Source: AC-37 sp036386455 (GTDB lineage Bacteria; Actinomycetota; Thermoleophilia; Solirubrobacterales; Thermoleophilaceae). From it: 64,000 nucleotides of DNA. The DNA lies in NCBI GenBank assembly GCA_036386455.1, contig DASVVS010000037.1:16821-80820 (forward strand), in the 5' to 3' direction. This document shows, in pieces, positions 6,846-16,012 of this stretch (positions within the stretch are counted from its first letter, which is position 1; each line of letters begins with the position of its first letter). The notes under the pieces are model-generated. The model was not told the DNA's origin and searched no databases. It saw only the letters and a list, made by a program, of their open reading frames with translations. The position numbers and the translations under genes were made by a program.

Positions 6846-7810
6846 AGGAGCAGCGTCCGGTGCGTCACGCTCCCGGCCGCCATCCCCGCCACCTCGGCGA
6901 ACTGCCGCACGAACGCGCCCGGAAGCTCGGCCAGCGCGATCGCGCGCGACTTGGCCCCGGGCCCGCGGCGGCCGGCCACGCGCACGGCGTACGGCGCCGC
7001 CAGCGCGAGCAGAGCCCGGTTGCGGCGCGCGCCCGCGAGCCCGGCGGCGGCGAGCGTGACCATCAGGTGCTCGGGGTCCCAGAACACGCCGAGCGTCAGC
7101 TCGCGCCGGAACTCGGGGTGGCGCTTGACGAGGTAGGCGAGGTAGCGCCACTTCAGGTTCTGCTTGAGGATCCCCGGCAGCGGGTGCGACTCGACCGCGT
7201 GGTACACGAGCGCGTCGGGCGCCGCCGCAAACCGCGCGCCCGCGGCCCGCGCCCGCAGCGACAGCCCGACGTCCTCGCCCGCCACCGCCGCCTCGTCGAA
7301 GCCTTCGAGGCGCTCGAGCAGCGCCCGCGGGTAGAGGATGTTCGCGGTCTGGGCGTACGGGTTGACCGGGTCGACCTCCAGCGTGCGCACGTGCGGAGCG
7401 AGGAACACCATCCACTCGAACGGGTCGGGCCTCACGCGGCCCTGGACCACGGCGCCCTCGGAGGACTCCGCCGCGCGCAGCATGCCCTCGAGCCAGCCGG
7501 GATCGGCGCGGCAGTCGTCGTCGGTGAACGCCACGAGCGGCGCGCGCGCCGCGCGCCAGCCGATGTTGCGCTGCCGCGCCGGGCTGCCCGTGCCCGGCTC
7601 GATCGCGTGGTGGCGGAGCGTGCCGCTCTCGCCCAGCGGGTGGCGCTCCATCACGCGCGCCGCGGTCGCCGCGTCGTAGTCGTGCACCACGATCAGCTCC
7701 CAGCGCTCGCGCGCGAGCGTCTGCTCCTCGAGCGCGTTCAGGAGCCAGCGCAGCCGCAGCGCCCGGGCGTGCGAGGCGACGACGACGCTGACGGCGGGCG
7801 GCTCGGTCAC
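6842..7810 (-). CDS. Family 2 glycosyltransferase
   Basis: The 322-residue GT-A enzyme begins VTEPPAVSVVVASHARALRL. It shows the metal-binding FTDDD region at about 90, SPARQRNIGWRAARAPLVAF before it, and AGEDVGLSLRARAAG for the catalytic ED motif. I choose the GTG at 7810 rather than the upstream ATG at 7861, because the longer form would overlap the divergent GT4 gene and its promoter. It is the first gene of a two-gene minus-strand unit with the short GT4-like gene. The sugar donor is not predictable. Confidence 0.85.
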   Translation of the reverse strand: MTEPPAVSVVVASHARALRLRWLLNALEEQTLARERWELIVVHDYDAATAARVMERHPLGESGTLRHHAIEPGTGSPARQRNIGWRAARAPLVAFTDDDCRADPGWLEGMLRAAESSEGAVVQGRVRPDPFEWMVFLAPHVRTLEVDPVNPYAQTANILYPRALLERLEGFDEAAVAGEDVGLSLRARAAGARFAAAPDALVYHAVESHPLPGILKQNLKWRYLAYLVKRHPEFRRELTLGVFWDPEHLMVTLAAAGLAGARRNRALLALAAPYAVRVAGRRGPGAKSRAIALAELPGAFVRQFAEVAGMAAGSVTHRTLLL

Positions 7811-7835
7811 GCGGCGGAACCATATATTCGCCGCC
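7811..7835. promoter_or_regulatory. Divergent leaderless-type promoter (CATATATT)
   Basis: Only 25 bases separate two divergent glycosyltransferase starts. TATATT at 7823-7828 lies 7 bases before the GTG at 7836. On the minus strand TATATG (7826-7821) lies 10 bases before the GTG at 7810. One A+T-rich core apparently serves both directions. Confidence 0.5.
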
Positions 7836-9047
7836 GTGCGGCTCCTGACGGTCGGCAACATGTACCCGCCGCACAGCTTCGGCGGCTACGAGGCCGTCTG
7901 GAGAGGGGCGGTCGACCACCTGCGCGCGCGCGGGCACGAGGTCCGCGTGCTCACGACCGATACCGACACGGGCGCGGCGGAGCCGGACCCGCCCGGCGTG
8001 CACCGCGAGCTGCGCTGGCACCTCGTGGAGGGCGAGTTCGCGCGCCTCGCGCCGCACCGCCGGGTGGCGCTGTCGCGGCACAACCACCGCGTGCTCGACC
8101 GTCACCTCGACGACCTGCGCCCCGACGTGGTGGCGTGGTGGTCGATGGGCGGCCTCGCGCTCACGATGCTCGAGACCGTGCGGCGCCGCGGCATCCCGGC
8201 CGTCGGCTTCGTGCACGACGAGTGGCTCGACTACGGCCGCTGGGCGGACCCGTGGCTCTCCTGGTGGGCAGGCCGCTGGCGGCGCCTAGCGCCACTCGCG
8301 GAGCGGGTCGGCCGTCTCCCGGCGCGCGTGGACTTCGCGGGGGCCGCCGAGTACGCGTTCGTGAGCGACTACACGCGCCGCCACGCCCTCGGTCTGGGCC
8401 TGGGCCCGCTGCGCACGTCGGTCGCGCACTCGGGCATCGAGACCGCTTACCTCGACCCGGCGCCCGAGCGCGACTGGGGCTGGCGGCTGCTCTACGTCGG
8501 CCGGCTCGACCCGCGCAAGGGAGTGGACGTCGCCGTGCGCGCGCTCGAGCACCTCCCGGAGCAGGCGCGCCTCACGATCGCGGGCGGCTGGGACCGCCAC
8601 GAGGAGCGGCGGCTGCGCGAGCTCGCGGCCGCCGCGGGCGCGGCGGAGCGGGTGGAGTTCGCGGGCCAGAGGAGCGTGCCGGAGCTGGTCGAGCTCTACG
8701 GCGAGGCCGACGCCGTCGTGTTCCCCGTGCGCTGGCAGGAGCCGTGGGGGCTCGTGCCCCTCGAGGCGATGGGCCGCGGCCGGCCGGTGGTGGCCAGCGG
8801 CCGTGGCGGCTCGGCGGAGTACCTGCGCGACGGCGAGAACGCGCTGCTCTTCGACGCCGAGGATCCGCGCGACCTGGCCGCGAAGCTGATGCGGCTGGCC
8901 GACGAGCCCGAGCTGCGCGCGCGCCTACGGGCGAACGGGCTCGAGACCGCGCCGCGCCACACCGTGCCGGTCTTCAACGCCGCGGTGGAGGAGGCCGTCC
9001 GTCGAGCCGCCGGCGAACCGGTGGCGCCCCCCCGCGCCTCCGCGTAG
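7836..9047 (+). CDS. Family 4 glycosyltransferase
   Basis: The 403-residue GT-B enzyme starts at GTG with RLLTVGNMYPPHSFGGYEAV. The C-terminal domain has LLYVGRLDPRKGVDVAVRAL and the E-x7-E donor motif in EPWGLVPLEAMGRGRPVVAS (about 300-320). It acts at the cytoplasmic face on lipid-linked sugars by family analogy. The N-terminal pattern closely resembles that of the GT4 encoded at 12953 (NMYPPDYLGGYELQ), so the two are likely paralogues. It starts a run of four or five plus-strand genes with tiny gaps. Confidence 0.92.
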   Translation: MRLLTVGNMYPPHSFGGYEAVWRGAVDHLRARGHEVRVLTTDTDTGAAEPDPPGVHRELRWHLVEGEFARLAPHRRVALSRHNHRVLDRHLDDLRPDVVAWWSMGGLALTMLETVRRRGIPAVGFVHDEWLDYGRWADPWLSWWAGRWRRLAPLAERVGRLPARVDFAGAAEYAFVSDYTRRHALGLGLGPLRTSVAHSGIETAYLDPAPERDWGWRLLYVGRLDPRKGVDVAVRALEHLPEQARLTIAGGWDRHEERRLRELAAAAGAAERVEFAGQRSVPELVELYGEADAVVFPVRWQEPWGLVPLEAMGRGRPVVASGRGGSAEYLRDGENALLFDAEDPRDLAAKLMRLADEPELRARLRANGLETAPRHTVPVFNAAVEEAVRRAAGEPVAPPRASA

Positions 9048-9059
9048 GCTGCCCGCCCG

Positions 9060-10466
9060 ATGCGGCTGCTCCACGTCGGCTCCGGCTTCCGTCCCCTGCG
9101 CCAGGGTGGGCTCGTTGCCTACACGGAGGACCTCATGCACGAGCAGCTGCGCCGCGGCCACGAGGTCACGTACTTCTTCGCGGGGCGCCACTACCCGCTC
9201 GTGGGAGGCCCGCGGTTGCGGCGCTGGCTCTACGAGGGGGTGGCGATGCTCGAGGTCGTCAACTCGCCGCTCTACGACCACGGGCGCCAGCCGGAGCTCG
9301 AGCTGGGCGAGCCGCGCCTGGAGCGGATGTTCGCGCGAATCCTGGCCGAGGCCCGCCCCGACGTCGTGCACGTGCACGAGCTCGCCGGACTCCCCACTTC
9401 GCTGCTGGACGTCGTACGCGAGGCGGGCGCGCCGTGCGTCTTCACGCTCCAGGACTACTTCCCCCTGTGCTCGACCTTCAAGCTGCTCGACCACGAGGGG
9501 CGCGTCTGCCTGCGGCGCGAGATCGGGTCGGATTGCGCGGCGACCGTGGCGGCGCGCAAGGTGCCGCCCGGCGTGCTCACGGACGTGACGCTGCGGCACG
9601 AGATCCTCGTGCGCCCGCTGCTCAGGGCCCTCGACCCGCACCCGCCGCACGCACGCGTGAGCCGCCTCGTACGGGCGGTGGCCAACCGTGTGCCCGCGCC
9701 GCCGCCCGCCCCGCCGGACGCCTACCAGCGCCGCCGCGAGGTGAACCTGGAGCGGCTCAACCGGGTGGACCTGCTGATCGCGATGTCGGACCGCGTCGGC
9801 GAGATCTACGCGCTGCTCGGGGTCCAGCCCGAGCGTCTGCGCACGGTGCAGCTCACGCTCGGGCACATCGAGCGGCTGACGCCGCGGACGATCGCTGCGC
9901 GGACGCCGGTCACGTTCGGCGCGCTCAACGTCCTCTCGGACGATTCGAAGGGCGCGCGCCCGCTGGTCGACGCCGCACGCTTGGTCGCGGCGGAGGCGCC
10001 CGGGAGCTTCCGCCTGGTGGTGCACGGCCTCGTGGCGGATCACCTGCGAGCGGAGGCCGAGGCGGTCGACGCGATCGAGCTGTGCGGCCCGTACTGGCCG
10101 AACCAGGTGGACTCGCTGCTCGACGACATCGACGTCGGGCTCGTGCCGTCGATCTGGGAGGAGGCCTACGGCTACGTCGGGGTCGAGTTCCTGGCCAAGG
10201 GCATCCCGGTGATCGCCAACGCCATCGGCGGGATGACCGACTACACCCGCGACGGCGAGACCGGCTGGCTCAACCGCTCGCTCTCCGCCGAGGAGCTGGC
10301 CCGGATCATGCTCGAGATCGTGCGCGAGCCGCAGCAGGTGACCGAGCACAACGCCTGGATCCTCGCGAACCGCGACTCGATCGTGAAGACCGTGGCCGCC
10401 CACACCGACGAGATGGACGCGATCTACGGCGAGCTGCTCGGTGAGCGCGAAGGGGCGGCGGCGTGA
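9060..10466 (+). CDS. Family 4 glycosyltransferase
   Basis: The 468-residue enzyme begins MRLLHVGSGFRPLRQGGLVAYTEDL. The family hallmarks are VVHVHELAGLPTSLLDVV, LQDYFPLCSTFKLLD at about 140, and the donor-binding EEAYGYVGVEFLAKGIPVIA with the E-x7-E pattern near 370. It is somewhat longer than usual because of an insertion around 200-235 rich in Pro and Arg. It is 12 bases downstream of the previous GT4 gene, and its stop overlaps the next GTG (GTGA), so the genes are co-transcribed. Confidence 0.92.
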   Translation: MRLLHVGSGFRPLRQGGLVAYTEDLMHEQLRRGHEVTYFFAGRHYPLVGGPRLRRWLYEGVAMLEVVNSPLYDHGRQPELELGEPRLERMFARILAEARPDVVHVHELAGLPTSLLDVVREAGAPCVFTLQDYFPLCSTFKLLDHEGRVCLRREIGSDCAATVAARKVPPGVLTDVTLRHEILVRPLLRALDPHPPHARVSRLVRAVANRVPAPPPAPPDAYQRRREVNLERLNRVDLLIAMSDRVGEIYALLGVQPERLRTVQLTLGHIERLTPRTIAARTPVTFGALNVLSDDSKGARPLVDAARLVAAEAPGSFRLVVHGLVADHLRAEAEAVDAIELCGPYWPNQVDSLLDDIDVGLVPSIWEEAYGYVGVEFLAKGIPVIANAIGGMTDYTRDGETGWLNRSLSAEELARIMLEIVREPQQVTEHNAWILANRDSIVKTVAAHTDEMDAIYGELLGEREGAAA

Positions 10467-11389
10467 GCGACCCGGCGCTGTCGGTCGTCATCCCGACGCA
10501 CGGCCGCGCCGAGCTGCTCGCGCGCGTGATCCGGTACCTCGAGCGCGAGCGCGACGCGCCCGAGTTCGAGCTGATCGTCGTCACGGACGCCCGGGCAGAG
10601 AAGGTGGACGCGGTCCGCGCGGCGGTCCAGGGCAGCCGGCTCGACGCGCGCCTGCTGGCGGCCGCGCGCCCCGGCGCCTCCGCCGCCCGCAACGTCGGCT
10701 GGCGCGCGGCGCGGGCGCCGATCGTGCTGTTCATCGGCGACGACACGCTGCCCGAGGGCCACCTGCTCGCGGGCCACATGGAGTGGCACGAGCGCCATCC
10801 CGAGGAGGCGGTGGCCGTCCTCGGACGCGTGCGCTGGGCCGACGAGATCGAGGTCACGCCGTTCATGCGCTGGCTCGACGCCGGCATCCAGTTCGACTTC
10901 GCGAACATCGAGGGGACCGACGTCGGCTGGGGTCGCTTCTACACCGCCAACTCGTCGATCAAGCGCTCGCTCATCGAACGCGTGGACGGCTTCGACGAGG
11001 AGCGCCTGCCGTTCCTGTACGAGGACCTGGACCTCGCCTACCGGCTCCAGCCGTTCGGCTTCCGGCTGCTCTACAACCGCGAGGCGTCGGTCGAGCACGT
11101 GCATCCCGTGACGGTCGAGGAGTGGAAGGGGCGCGCGGCCGCCGTGGCCGCCGCCGAGCGCGAGTTCGTCCGCCTGCATCCGGACGTGCCGCCGTACTTC
11201 TACAACCTCTTCTCGGAGGCGGCGAGAATGCCGCCCGCTCGCGGCCGCGGCGTGAAGCTCGCGCGCTGGGTGCCGCGCGGGGCCCCGGTGATCGGGAAGC
11301 GCGTCTGGCATCTTGCGGACGTAGCGTGGCGCCAGGCCCTCGCCGAGCCCTTCCTCGCGGAGTGGGAGAACGACGAGGCGGTGGCGTGA
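10463..11389 (+). CDS. Family 2 glycosyltransferase
   Basis: The 308-residue GT-A protein begins SDPALSVVIPTHGRAELLAR. It carries SAARNVGWRAARAPIVLF, the FIGDDT metal motif near 92 and the YEDLDLAYRLQPFG catalytic region near 185. The GTG start overlaps the previous stop, and the stop overlaps the GTG of the following membrane-protein gene. The donor and acceptor are unknown. Confidence 0.9.
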   Translation: MSDPALSVVIPTHGRAELLARVIRYLERERDAPEFELIVVTDARAEKVDAVRAAVQGSRLDARLLAAARPGASAARNVGWRAARAPIVLFIGDDTLPEGHLLAGHMEWHERHPEEAVAVLGRVRWADEIEVTPFMRWLDAGIQFDFANIEGTDVGWGRFYTANSSIKRSLIERVDGFDEERLPFLYEDLDLAYRLQPFGFRLLYNREASVEHVHPVTVEEWKGRAAAVAAAEREFVRLHPDVPPYFYNLFSEAARMPPARGRGVKLARWVPRGAPVIGKRVWHLADVAWRQALAEPFLAEWENDEAVA

Positions 11390-12939
11390 GCGAACGCGCC
11401 GAACGCCTCGCCGGCGCGACGCTGGCGGTGCTCGCCTCGCTCGCGGTCGTCTACGTCGCCTGGAAGCTGCGCGACGACCACGTCGGCGACGCCACGATCT
11501 ACCTCGCCTACGCGGAGAACGCGGGCGAGGGGCGCCCGTTCCAGTTCAACGAGGGCGAGTTCTCCTCGGGCAGCACGTCGCCGCTCTGGTCGCTGATCCT
11601 GGGGGTGCCGTATGCGTTCGGCGGCGGGATCGGCGCCGCGAAGGTCCTGGCGGCGCTGTTCGCCGTGGGGGCGGTGCTGGCCGTCTTCCACGCGGCGCGC
11701 GAGATCAGCGGGTCGTGGCTCGCCGCCGGCGCCGCGACGCTGTTCGTGCCGGGCGCGATGACCTTCTATCCCGTCTCGCTCTACGAGTCGGGCCTGATCG
11801 TGGCGCTGAGCGCTCTGTCGCTCGTGGCGATGAGCCGCGTCTACGCGTGCTGGCGCGACGAGGGCGAGCTGGCGCTGCGCACGGCGCTGCCGCTGGTCGC
11901 GATCTGGGCGGCGCTGCCGCTGTCGCGGCCGGACGCCGTCCTCCTCGTGGCGGCCGAGGCGGTCGCGCTGCTGGCCTTCGCGCCGGTACCGCGCGGCGCG
12001 GCGCTGCGCGCGCTCGTGCCCCTCGCCGCGCTTGCGACGCTGCCGTCGGTCGCCTACTTCGGCTACTCGATCGCCGCGACGGGCACCGCGTCCACGTCGT
12101 CGGACGCCCGCTCCTACGCGCTCCAGGAGGTCGCCAGGGAGTTCGTGGGGCCGCTCTACCGCAACGCCGACGCGCTGCGCGAGGTGGTCGGCAGCCCGTG
12201 GATCTTCTCGCTGCTGCCGGCCCTCGCGGGGCTCTTGCTGCTGGCGCGGCGGGCGGACGCGCGCTGGCTTGCCGCCCACGGCGCGCTTTCGATCGCGGGC
12301 TATCTGTTCCTACTCACGTTCGTCGCCCCGGGCTTTTACGACTCGCCGCGCTACCTGCTGCCGGTCGTGCCGATCGTCGTGTGCGCGGTCGCCTACCTGC
12401 TCGCCCGGGCGAGCGGCGGCGCGCTGCGGGCCGCGGCGCTCGCCGCGGCCGTCCTCGTGATCGGCCTCGCCACGGCCGACCGGCTGAACGACGACCTGGA
12501 CCTGATCGCGGGCTTCGGGATCGACGAGCGCGAGGTGTTCTCCAAGGAGCCGGTGGCAGTCGTGAACCGGATGGCGCGACCCGGCGACGTGCTGCTCTCC
12601 TACGAGGTGCAGCTTCGCCTGTTCCTGCGCGACGACGTGAAGGTCTTGAGCCAGGACGGAATCATCGACGGCGAGGTGCGCGAGTACCAGGAGAGCCGCG
12701 ACATGACCGGGTTTCTGCGCGAGCAGCGCCCGGACTGGTGGATCGCCGACCAGAACGTCAACACGCGGCCATACCTGCGCGGCAGCGTGCTCGAGCGGGT
12801 CTTCGACGCGTTCAAGGCCGACCCGACGCTGCGCTCGCGCTCGTACGAGGGGATCCGCTTCGAACTCGTGAAGCGGCGCAGGCGACCCCTGCAGCCGGGC
12901 TTCGGGGGCTGGCAGATGCTCTTCCGGGTCAGCTATTAA
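11386..12939 (+). CDS. Multi-spanning GT-C-like membrane glycosyltransferase
   Basis: The 517-residue protein has about 10-12 hydrophobic segments. After the first segment comes LRDDHVGDATIYLAYAENAG, then FNEGEFSSGSTSPLWSL. This acidic-pair plus 'N-x-GE...G-x-TSPLW' pattern is typical of lipid-phosphate-sugar-dependent GT-C enzymes, including AftB/arabinofuranosyltransferase-like proteins of actinobacteria. The C-terminus (about 380-517) is soluble and probably extracytoplasmic. The presence of a decaprenyl-phosphoryl-arabinose pathway at 39841-42858 makes arabinosyl transfer an attractive but unproven role. The GTG start overlaps the preceding stop. Confidence 0.75.
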   Translation: MSERAERLAGATLAVLASLAVVYVAWKLRDDHVGDATIYLAYAENAGEGRPFQFNEGEFSSGSTSPLWSLILGVPYAFGGGIGAAKVLAALFAVGAVLAVFHAAREISGSWLAAGAATLFVPGAMTFYPVSLYESGLIVALSALSLVAMSRVYACWRDEGELALRTALPLVAIWAALPLSRPDAVLLVAAEAVALLAFAPVPRGAALRALVPLAALATLPSVAYFGYSIAATGTASTSSDARSYALQEVAREFVGPLYRNADALREVVGSPWIFSLLPALAGLLLLARRADARWLAAHGALSIAGYLFLLTFVAPGFYDSPRYLLPVVPIVVCAVAYLLARASGGALRAAALAAAVLVIGLATADRLNDDLDLIAGFGIDEREVFSKEPVAVVNRMARPGDVLLSYEVQLRLFLRDDVKVLSQDGIIDGEVREYQESRDMTGFLREQRPDWWIADQNVNTRPYLRGSVLERVFDAFKADPTLRSRSYEGIRFELVKRRRRPLQPGFGGWQMLFRVSY

Positions 12940-12952
12940 GGTCGCGGTCCCG

Positions 12953-14170
12953 GTGCGAATTCTCGCGGTCAGCAACATGTATCCACCCGACTACCTCGGG
13001 GGGTACGAGCTCCAGTGCAAGCAGACGGTCGAGGGTCTGCGGCGGCTCGGACATCACGTCGAGGTGCTCACCGTCGGGATGGATATGCCCGAGCCCGACC
13101 CGCTGGTGCACCGCACCCTCCGCTGGCACGATCCGCCACCGGGTGAGCCGGACGTTCGCTGGGAGGCGCGCCGGGTGCGGGCCTACATCGCCAACTACCG
13201 AGCCGCGCAGCGTGTGACCGCCCAGGTCAGGCCGGATCTGGTCATGGGCTGGGCGCCCCTGCGCATCGGCCTGCACTGCCTGGCCCCCGCTTGCCGAACG
13301 GGGACCCCGGCGGTCCACTTCGCCGGTGACTGGTCGATCGTCGAGGAGTGGCGCCTGCTGAACCGCTGGGCCGCCAGGTCCTGGGCGGATCGTCCGCCGC
13401 TGTCCAGCACGCTGGTGCGCTGGCCGCTGCGGCGACTCGCCCGCCCCGTGCGGTTCGACCACGTCGTGATGGTGAGCCAGTACCTGCGCGGCAGCTACCA
13501 GGCGCTCCGCTTCCCGACGCCCGGCATGAGCGTGATACACCAGGGCGCCCGGTTCGAGCTCCCTGATCTGGCCACGCTGCCGGAGGGCGAGCCCGACACG
13601 CTCGTCTACCTGGGCAGGCTGGAGCGCGTCAAGGGCGTGCACCTGGCGATCGATGTGCTCCGCCGCCTGCGTGACGACCACGGCCGCGACAAGACCCGGC
13701 TGACGATCGTGGGGGGACCGAGCCTGGAGGACCACTCGTACCGAGGGGAACTCGAGAACCAGGTCGCGTCACACGGCCTGACCGACCGCGTGACGTTCGC
13801 AGGGAAGCGCTCGCCGGCGGGGGTCTCGGAGGTGCTGCCCCGCCACCGCGTGATGTTGATGACATCGCTGTGGGAGGAGCCCGGCGCGGCAACGCAGCTC
13901 GAGGCCATGGGGCATGGCGTGCCCGTCGTGGCGACCGACGTCGGCGGCACGCCGGAGTACGTGCGTGACGGCGCCGAGGGGTTCGTGGTCCAGCGGGACC
14001 GTCCCGACAAGATGGCGGCCGCGGTGGCGCGGCTGCTAGAGGACCACGACCTCTGGCGACGGTTCCGCACCGCGGGCTGGGAGCGCGTGGCCGGCCACCT
14101 GAGCGAAGAGCGCTACCTGGCCGACGTCGACGAGCTGCTCACCCGAGTTCGCCGAGCCGCAGTCTCCTAG
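12953..14170 (+). CDS. Family 4 glycosyltransferase
   Basis: The 405-residue enzyme starts at GTG, 13 bases after the GT-C-like gene. The N-terminus RILAVSNMYPPDYLGGYELQ and the C-terminal TLVYLGRLERVKGVHLAIDVL and EEPGAATQLEAMGHGVPVVA (E-x7-E) mark a GT4 retaining transferase. TAAGGT at 12937-12942 could be a -10. It shares the NMYPP..GGYE start with the GT4 at 7836, suggesting duplication. Base use is slightly less G+C-biased than in the upstream genes. Confidence 0.9.
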   Translation: MRILAVSNMYPPDYLGGYELQCKQTVEGLRRLGHHVEVLTVGMDMPEPDPLVHRTLRWHDPPPGEPDVRWEARRVRAYIANYRAAQRVTAQVRPDLVMGWAPLRIGLHCLAPACRTGTPAVHFAGDWSIVEEWRLLNRWAARSWADRPPLSSTLVRWPLRRLARPVRFDHVVMVSQYLRGSYQALRFPTPGMSVIHQGARFELPDLATLPEGEPDTLVYLGRLERVKGVHLAIDVLRRLRDDHGRDKTRLTIVGGPSLEDHSYRGELENQVASHGLTDRVTFAGKRSPAGVSEVLPRHRVMLMTSLWEEPGAATQLEAMGHGVPVVATDVGGTPEYVRDGAEGFVVQRDRPDKMAAAVARLLEDHDLWRRFRTAGWERVAGHLSEERYLADVDELLTRVRRAAVS

Positions 14171-15033
14171 TGCCAGTAGCCTCTCGGCCGGTGGAGAGGT
14201 CCCAATGGCGCCGCTGGATCCCCGTTGGGACAGGTACCACGGCGCGAGCGCGCCGTGTGGCGCGGCGCTACTACGACCGGAGTCGCGGCTTCCGAGAGGT
14301 CGTGGCTGCAGCACGCTGGCGTGCGCTCCGTGAGGAGCTCCCCGACCTGGCTCACCTGGCTCGACATGCCGAGACAGCATGGGGTCCGGTGCAGCGTGAC
14401 GAAGCACTCCTCCTTCACGCCATGGTGCGGGTGTTGCGACCACGCACAGTGGTCGAGATCGGCTTTCTGCGCGGCGACAGCGCATTCAACTTCCTGACGG
14501 CCCTCGACGCCGACGCGCGTCTGTACTCGTTCGACGTCGATCCGGCCGCCGAATCTATTGCGCGCGAGCGTTTCGGCAACGATTCCCGGTTCGTCTTTCG
14601 ACGACGATCACAGGCGGACCTGACGGCCGAGGACGTCGACGGTCGCGAGGCGGATCTGGTTTTCCTGGACGCCGCGCATGACTTCGAGCTGAACCGAATG
14701 ACGTTCTCGCGGTTGCTCCCGATCATGTCCCCCGATGCGATTCTCGCGGTGCACGACACAGGCACGATCCCCAGGCGGCTGGTGCAGCCCGATGCGGTCC
14801 CGAGCGAGCTCGCCATGGTCGGGGAATGGTGGCTTGCACATCCGGAGGTCGGTTGGATCGGAGACGAGCGGGAGGTGGAGTCCGACGAGCGAGCATTCGT
14901 GAACTGGGTGCTGGAGGAGCACCCCGACTTCTCGCAGATCCACCTCCACACGACGAGGACGTTCCGCTACGGCCTGACTTTGCTTCAGCGCTCTACGGCT
15001 CTGCCGCGTCCACCGAACGAAGCCGGGTCGTGA
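14170..15033 (+). CDS. Class I SAM-dependent methyltransferase (Methyltransf_24 type)
   Basis: The 287-residue protein contains RPRTVVEIGFLRGDSAFNFL (motif I, about 90-110), LYSFDVDP (motif II) and ADLVFLDAAHDFELNRMTFS with ILAVHDTGTIP. This is the pattern of Methyltransf_24/cephalosporin-hydroxylase-like O-methyltransferases common in sugar-decoration loci. The GTG shares one base with the preceding TAG. Codon usage is visibly less G+C-biased (ATT, TCT, GTT appear). Its 3' end overlaps the convergent GT2 gene by 41 bases. Confidence 0.82.
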   Translation: MPVASRPVERSQWRRWIPVGTGTTARARRVARRYYDRSRGFREVVAAARWRALREELPDLAHLARHAETAWGPVQRDEALLLHAMVRVLRPRTVVEIGFLRGDSAFNFLTALDADARLYSFDVDPAAESIARERFGNDSRFVFRRRSQADLTAEDVDGREADLVFLDAAHDFELNRMTFSRLLPIMSPDAILAVHDTGTIPRRLVQPDAVPSELAMVGEWWLAHPEVGWIGDEREVESDERAFVNWVLEEHPDFSQIHLHTTRTFRYGLTLLQRSTALPRPPNEAGS

Positions 15034-16012
15034 CCCCGAGGTTCGCGCGCCGGCCGAGCCCGCGGGCGCGCTCCGTGGCCTCCCCGGCGAGACAACGGAC
15101 TACGTGGCGTATGTACACGCTGCGCTTCGCGAGACCATCGCGATCACCATTCGCACGCGCCAGCCGCCACGCCTCACGCCGCTTCTCCGCGTAGGCAGCG
15201 CGCGTGTAGTCGGCGGAACGCTCGGCATCGAGGTAGTTCCTCGCGAGCTTGATGCTCACGAGGTCCTCACGGGCGCTTCGACCCGAAGCGGACGCGTTCG
15301 CGGAGTCCGCGGCCTCGTGCGTGCGGTACAGGGCGAGCACCTCCGGCTCGAACCAGGTGGGCGCGGTCGCGAGGATCCTCTTCCACATGTCCCAGTCCGC
15401 GGTATAGCTGAGCGTCGGCGCGAAGCCGCCGATCTCCTCGTAGACGGATCGGCGAACGATGACCGCCGGCGTCCGGATCGCGTTATACGAGAACAGGGCG
15501 CGGACCAGGGCCTCATCGAGGATGCCTGCCTCCGCGCGCAGTGGCTCAGAGGACTCGACGATCGCTCCAGCGTGATCGATCACGTCGCACCCGAAGATGA
15601 CCGCTCCCACGTCCTCGTTGGCGTCGATGACACTGCGAGCGTGCTCGTAGAACGTCTCGCGGACGAGGTCGTCGCCATGAAGAATGTGCACCCACTCGCC
15701 GACCGATCGCCGGATGCACGTCGTGAAGTTCGCTGAGATTCCGACGTTCACCGGCTGGCGGTAGACGTCGACCCGATCTCGCGCGAGCCGGTCGACGACG
15801 GGCTCCGGCGGGTCGGCCGAGGAGCAATCGTCGACGACCTCGATCTGCATCTGGTCGGGACCGGGGTCCTGGGCCAGCACGGAGCGGAGCGTCGGCTCGA
15901 GCAGGCCGCCGCTTTCGTAGGTGGGGATCATCACCGACCAGAACGGCCGCTTCGCTTGGCTCACGGGGTCGATGCGGGGCACCGACGCCGCCCGCGCCGC
16001 CCGTCTACTCAC
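14993..16012 (-). CDS. Family 2 glycosyltransferase
   Basis: The 339-residue enzyme has PFWSVMIPTYESGGLLEPTL, QIEVVDDCSS, the HGDD metal motif in WVHILHGDDLV (about 115), and YTADWDMWKRI as acceptor/base region. This is a typical GT2 A-fold. The chosen GTG at 16012 overlaps the stop of the upstream methyltransferase gene (GTGA); a longer frame to 16063 would intrude into it. The 3' end overlaps the convergent methyltransferase gene at 14170 by 41 bases, which is unusual in a polysaccharide locus and may mark a junction between acquired blocks. Confidence 0.85.
   Translation of the reverse strand: MSRRAARAASVPRIDPVSQAKRPFWSVMIPTYESGGLLEPTLRSVLAQDPGPDQMQIEVVDDCSSADPPEPVVDRLARDRVDVYRQPVNVGISANFTTCIRRSVGEWVHILHGDDLVRETFYEHARSVIDANEDVGAVIFGCDVIDHAGAIVESSEPLRAEAGILDEALVRALFSYNAIRTPAVIVRRSVYEEIGGFAPTLSYTADWDMWKRILATAPTWFEPEVLALYRTHEAADSANASASGRSAREDLVSIKLARNYLDAERSADYTRAAYAEKRREAWRLARANGDRDGLAKRSVYIRHVVRCLAGEATERARGLGRRANLGVTTRLRSVDAAEP

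Noticed and set aside
6767..10444. Very long plus-strand ORF of 1225 codons
   Set aside because: Its translation is Arg/Pro/Ala-rich low complexity and it overlaps three well-supported glycosyltransferase genes in other frames. It is typical of high-G+C shadow frames.
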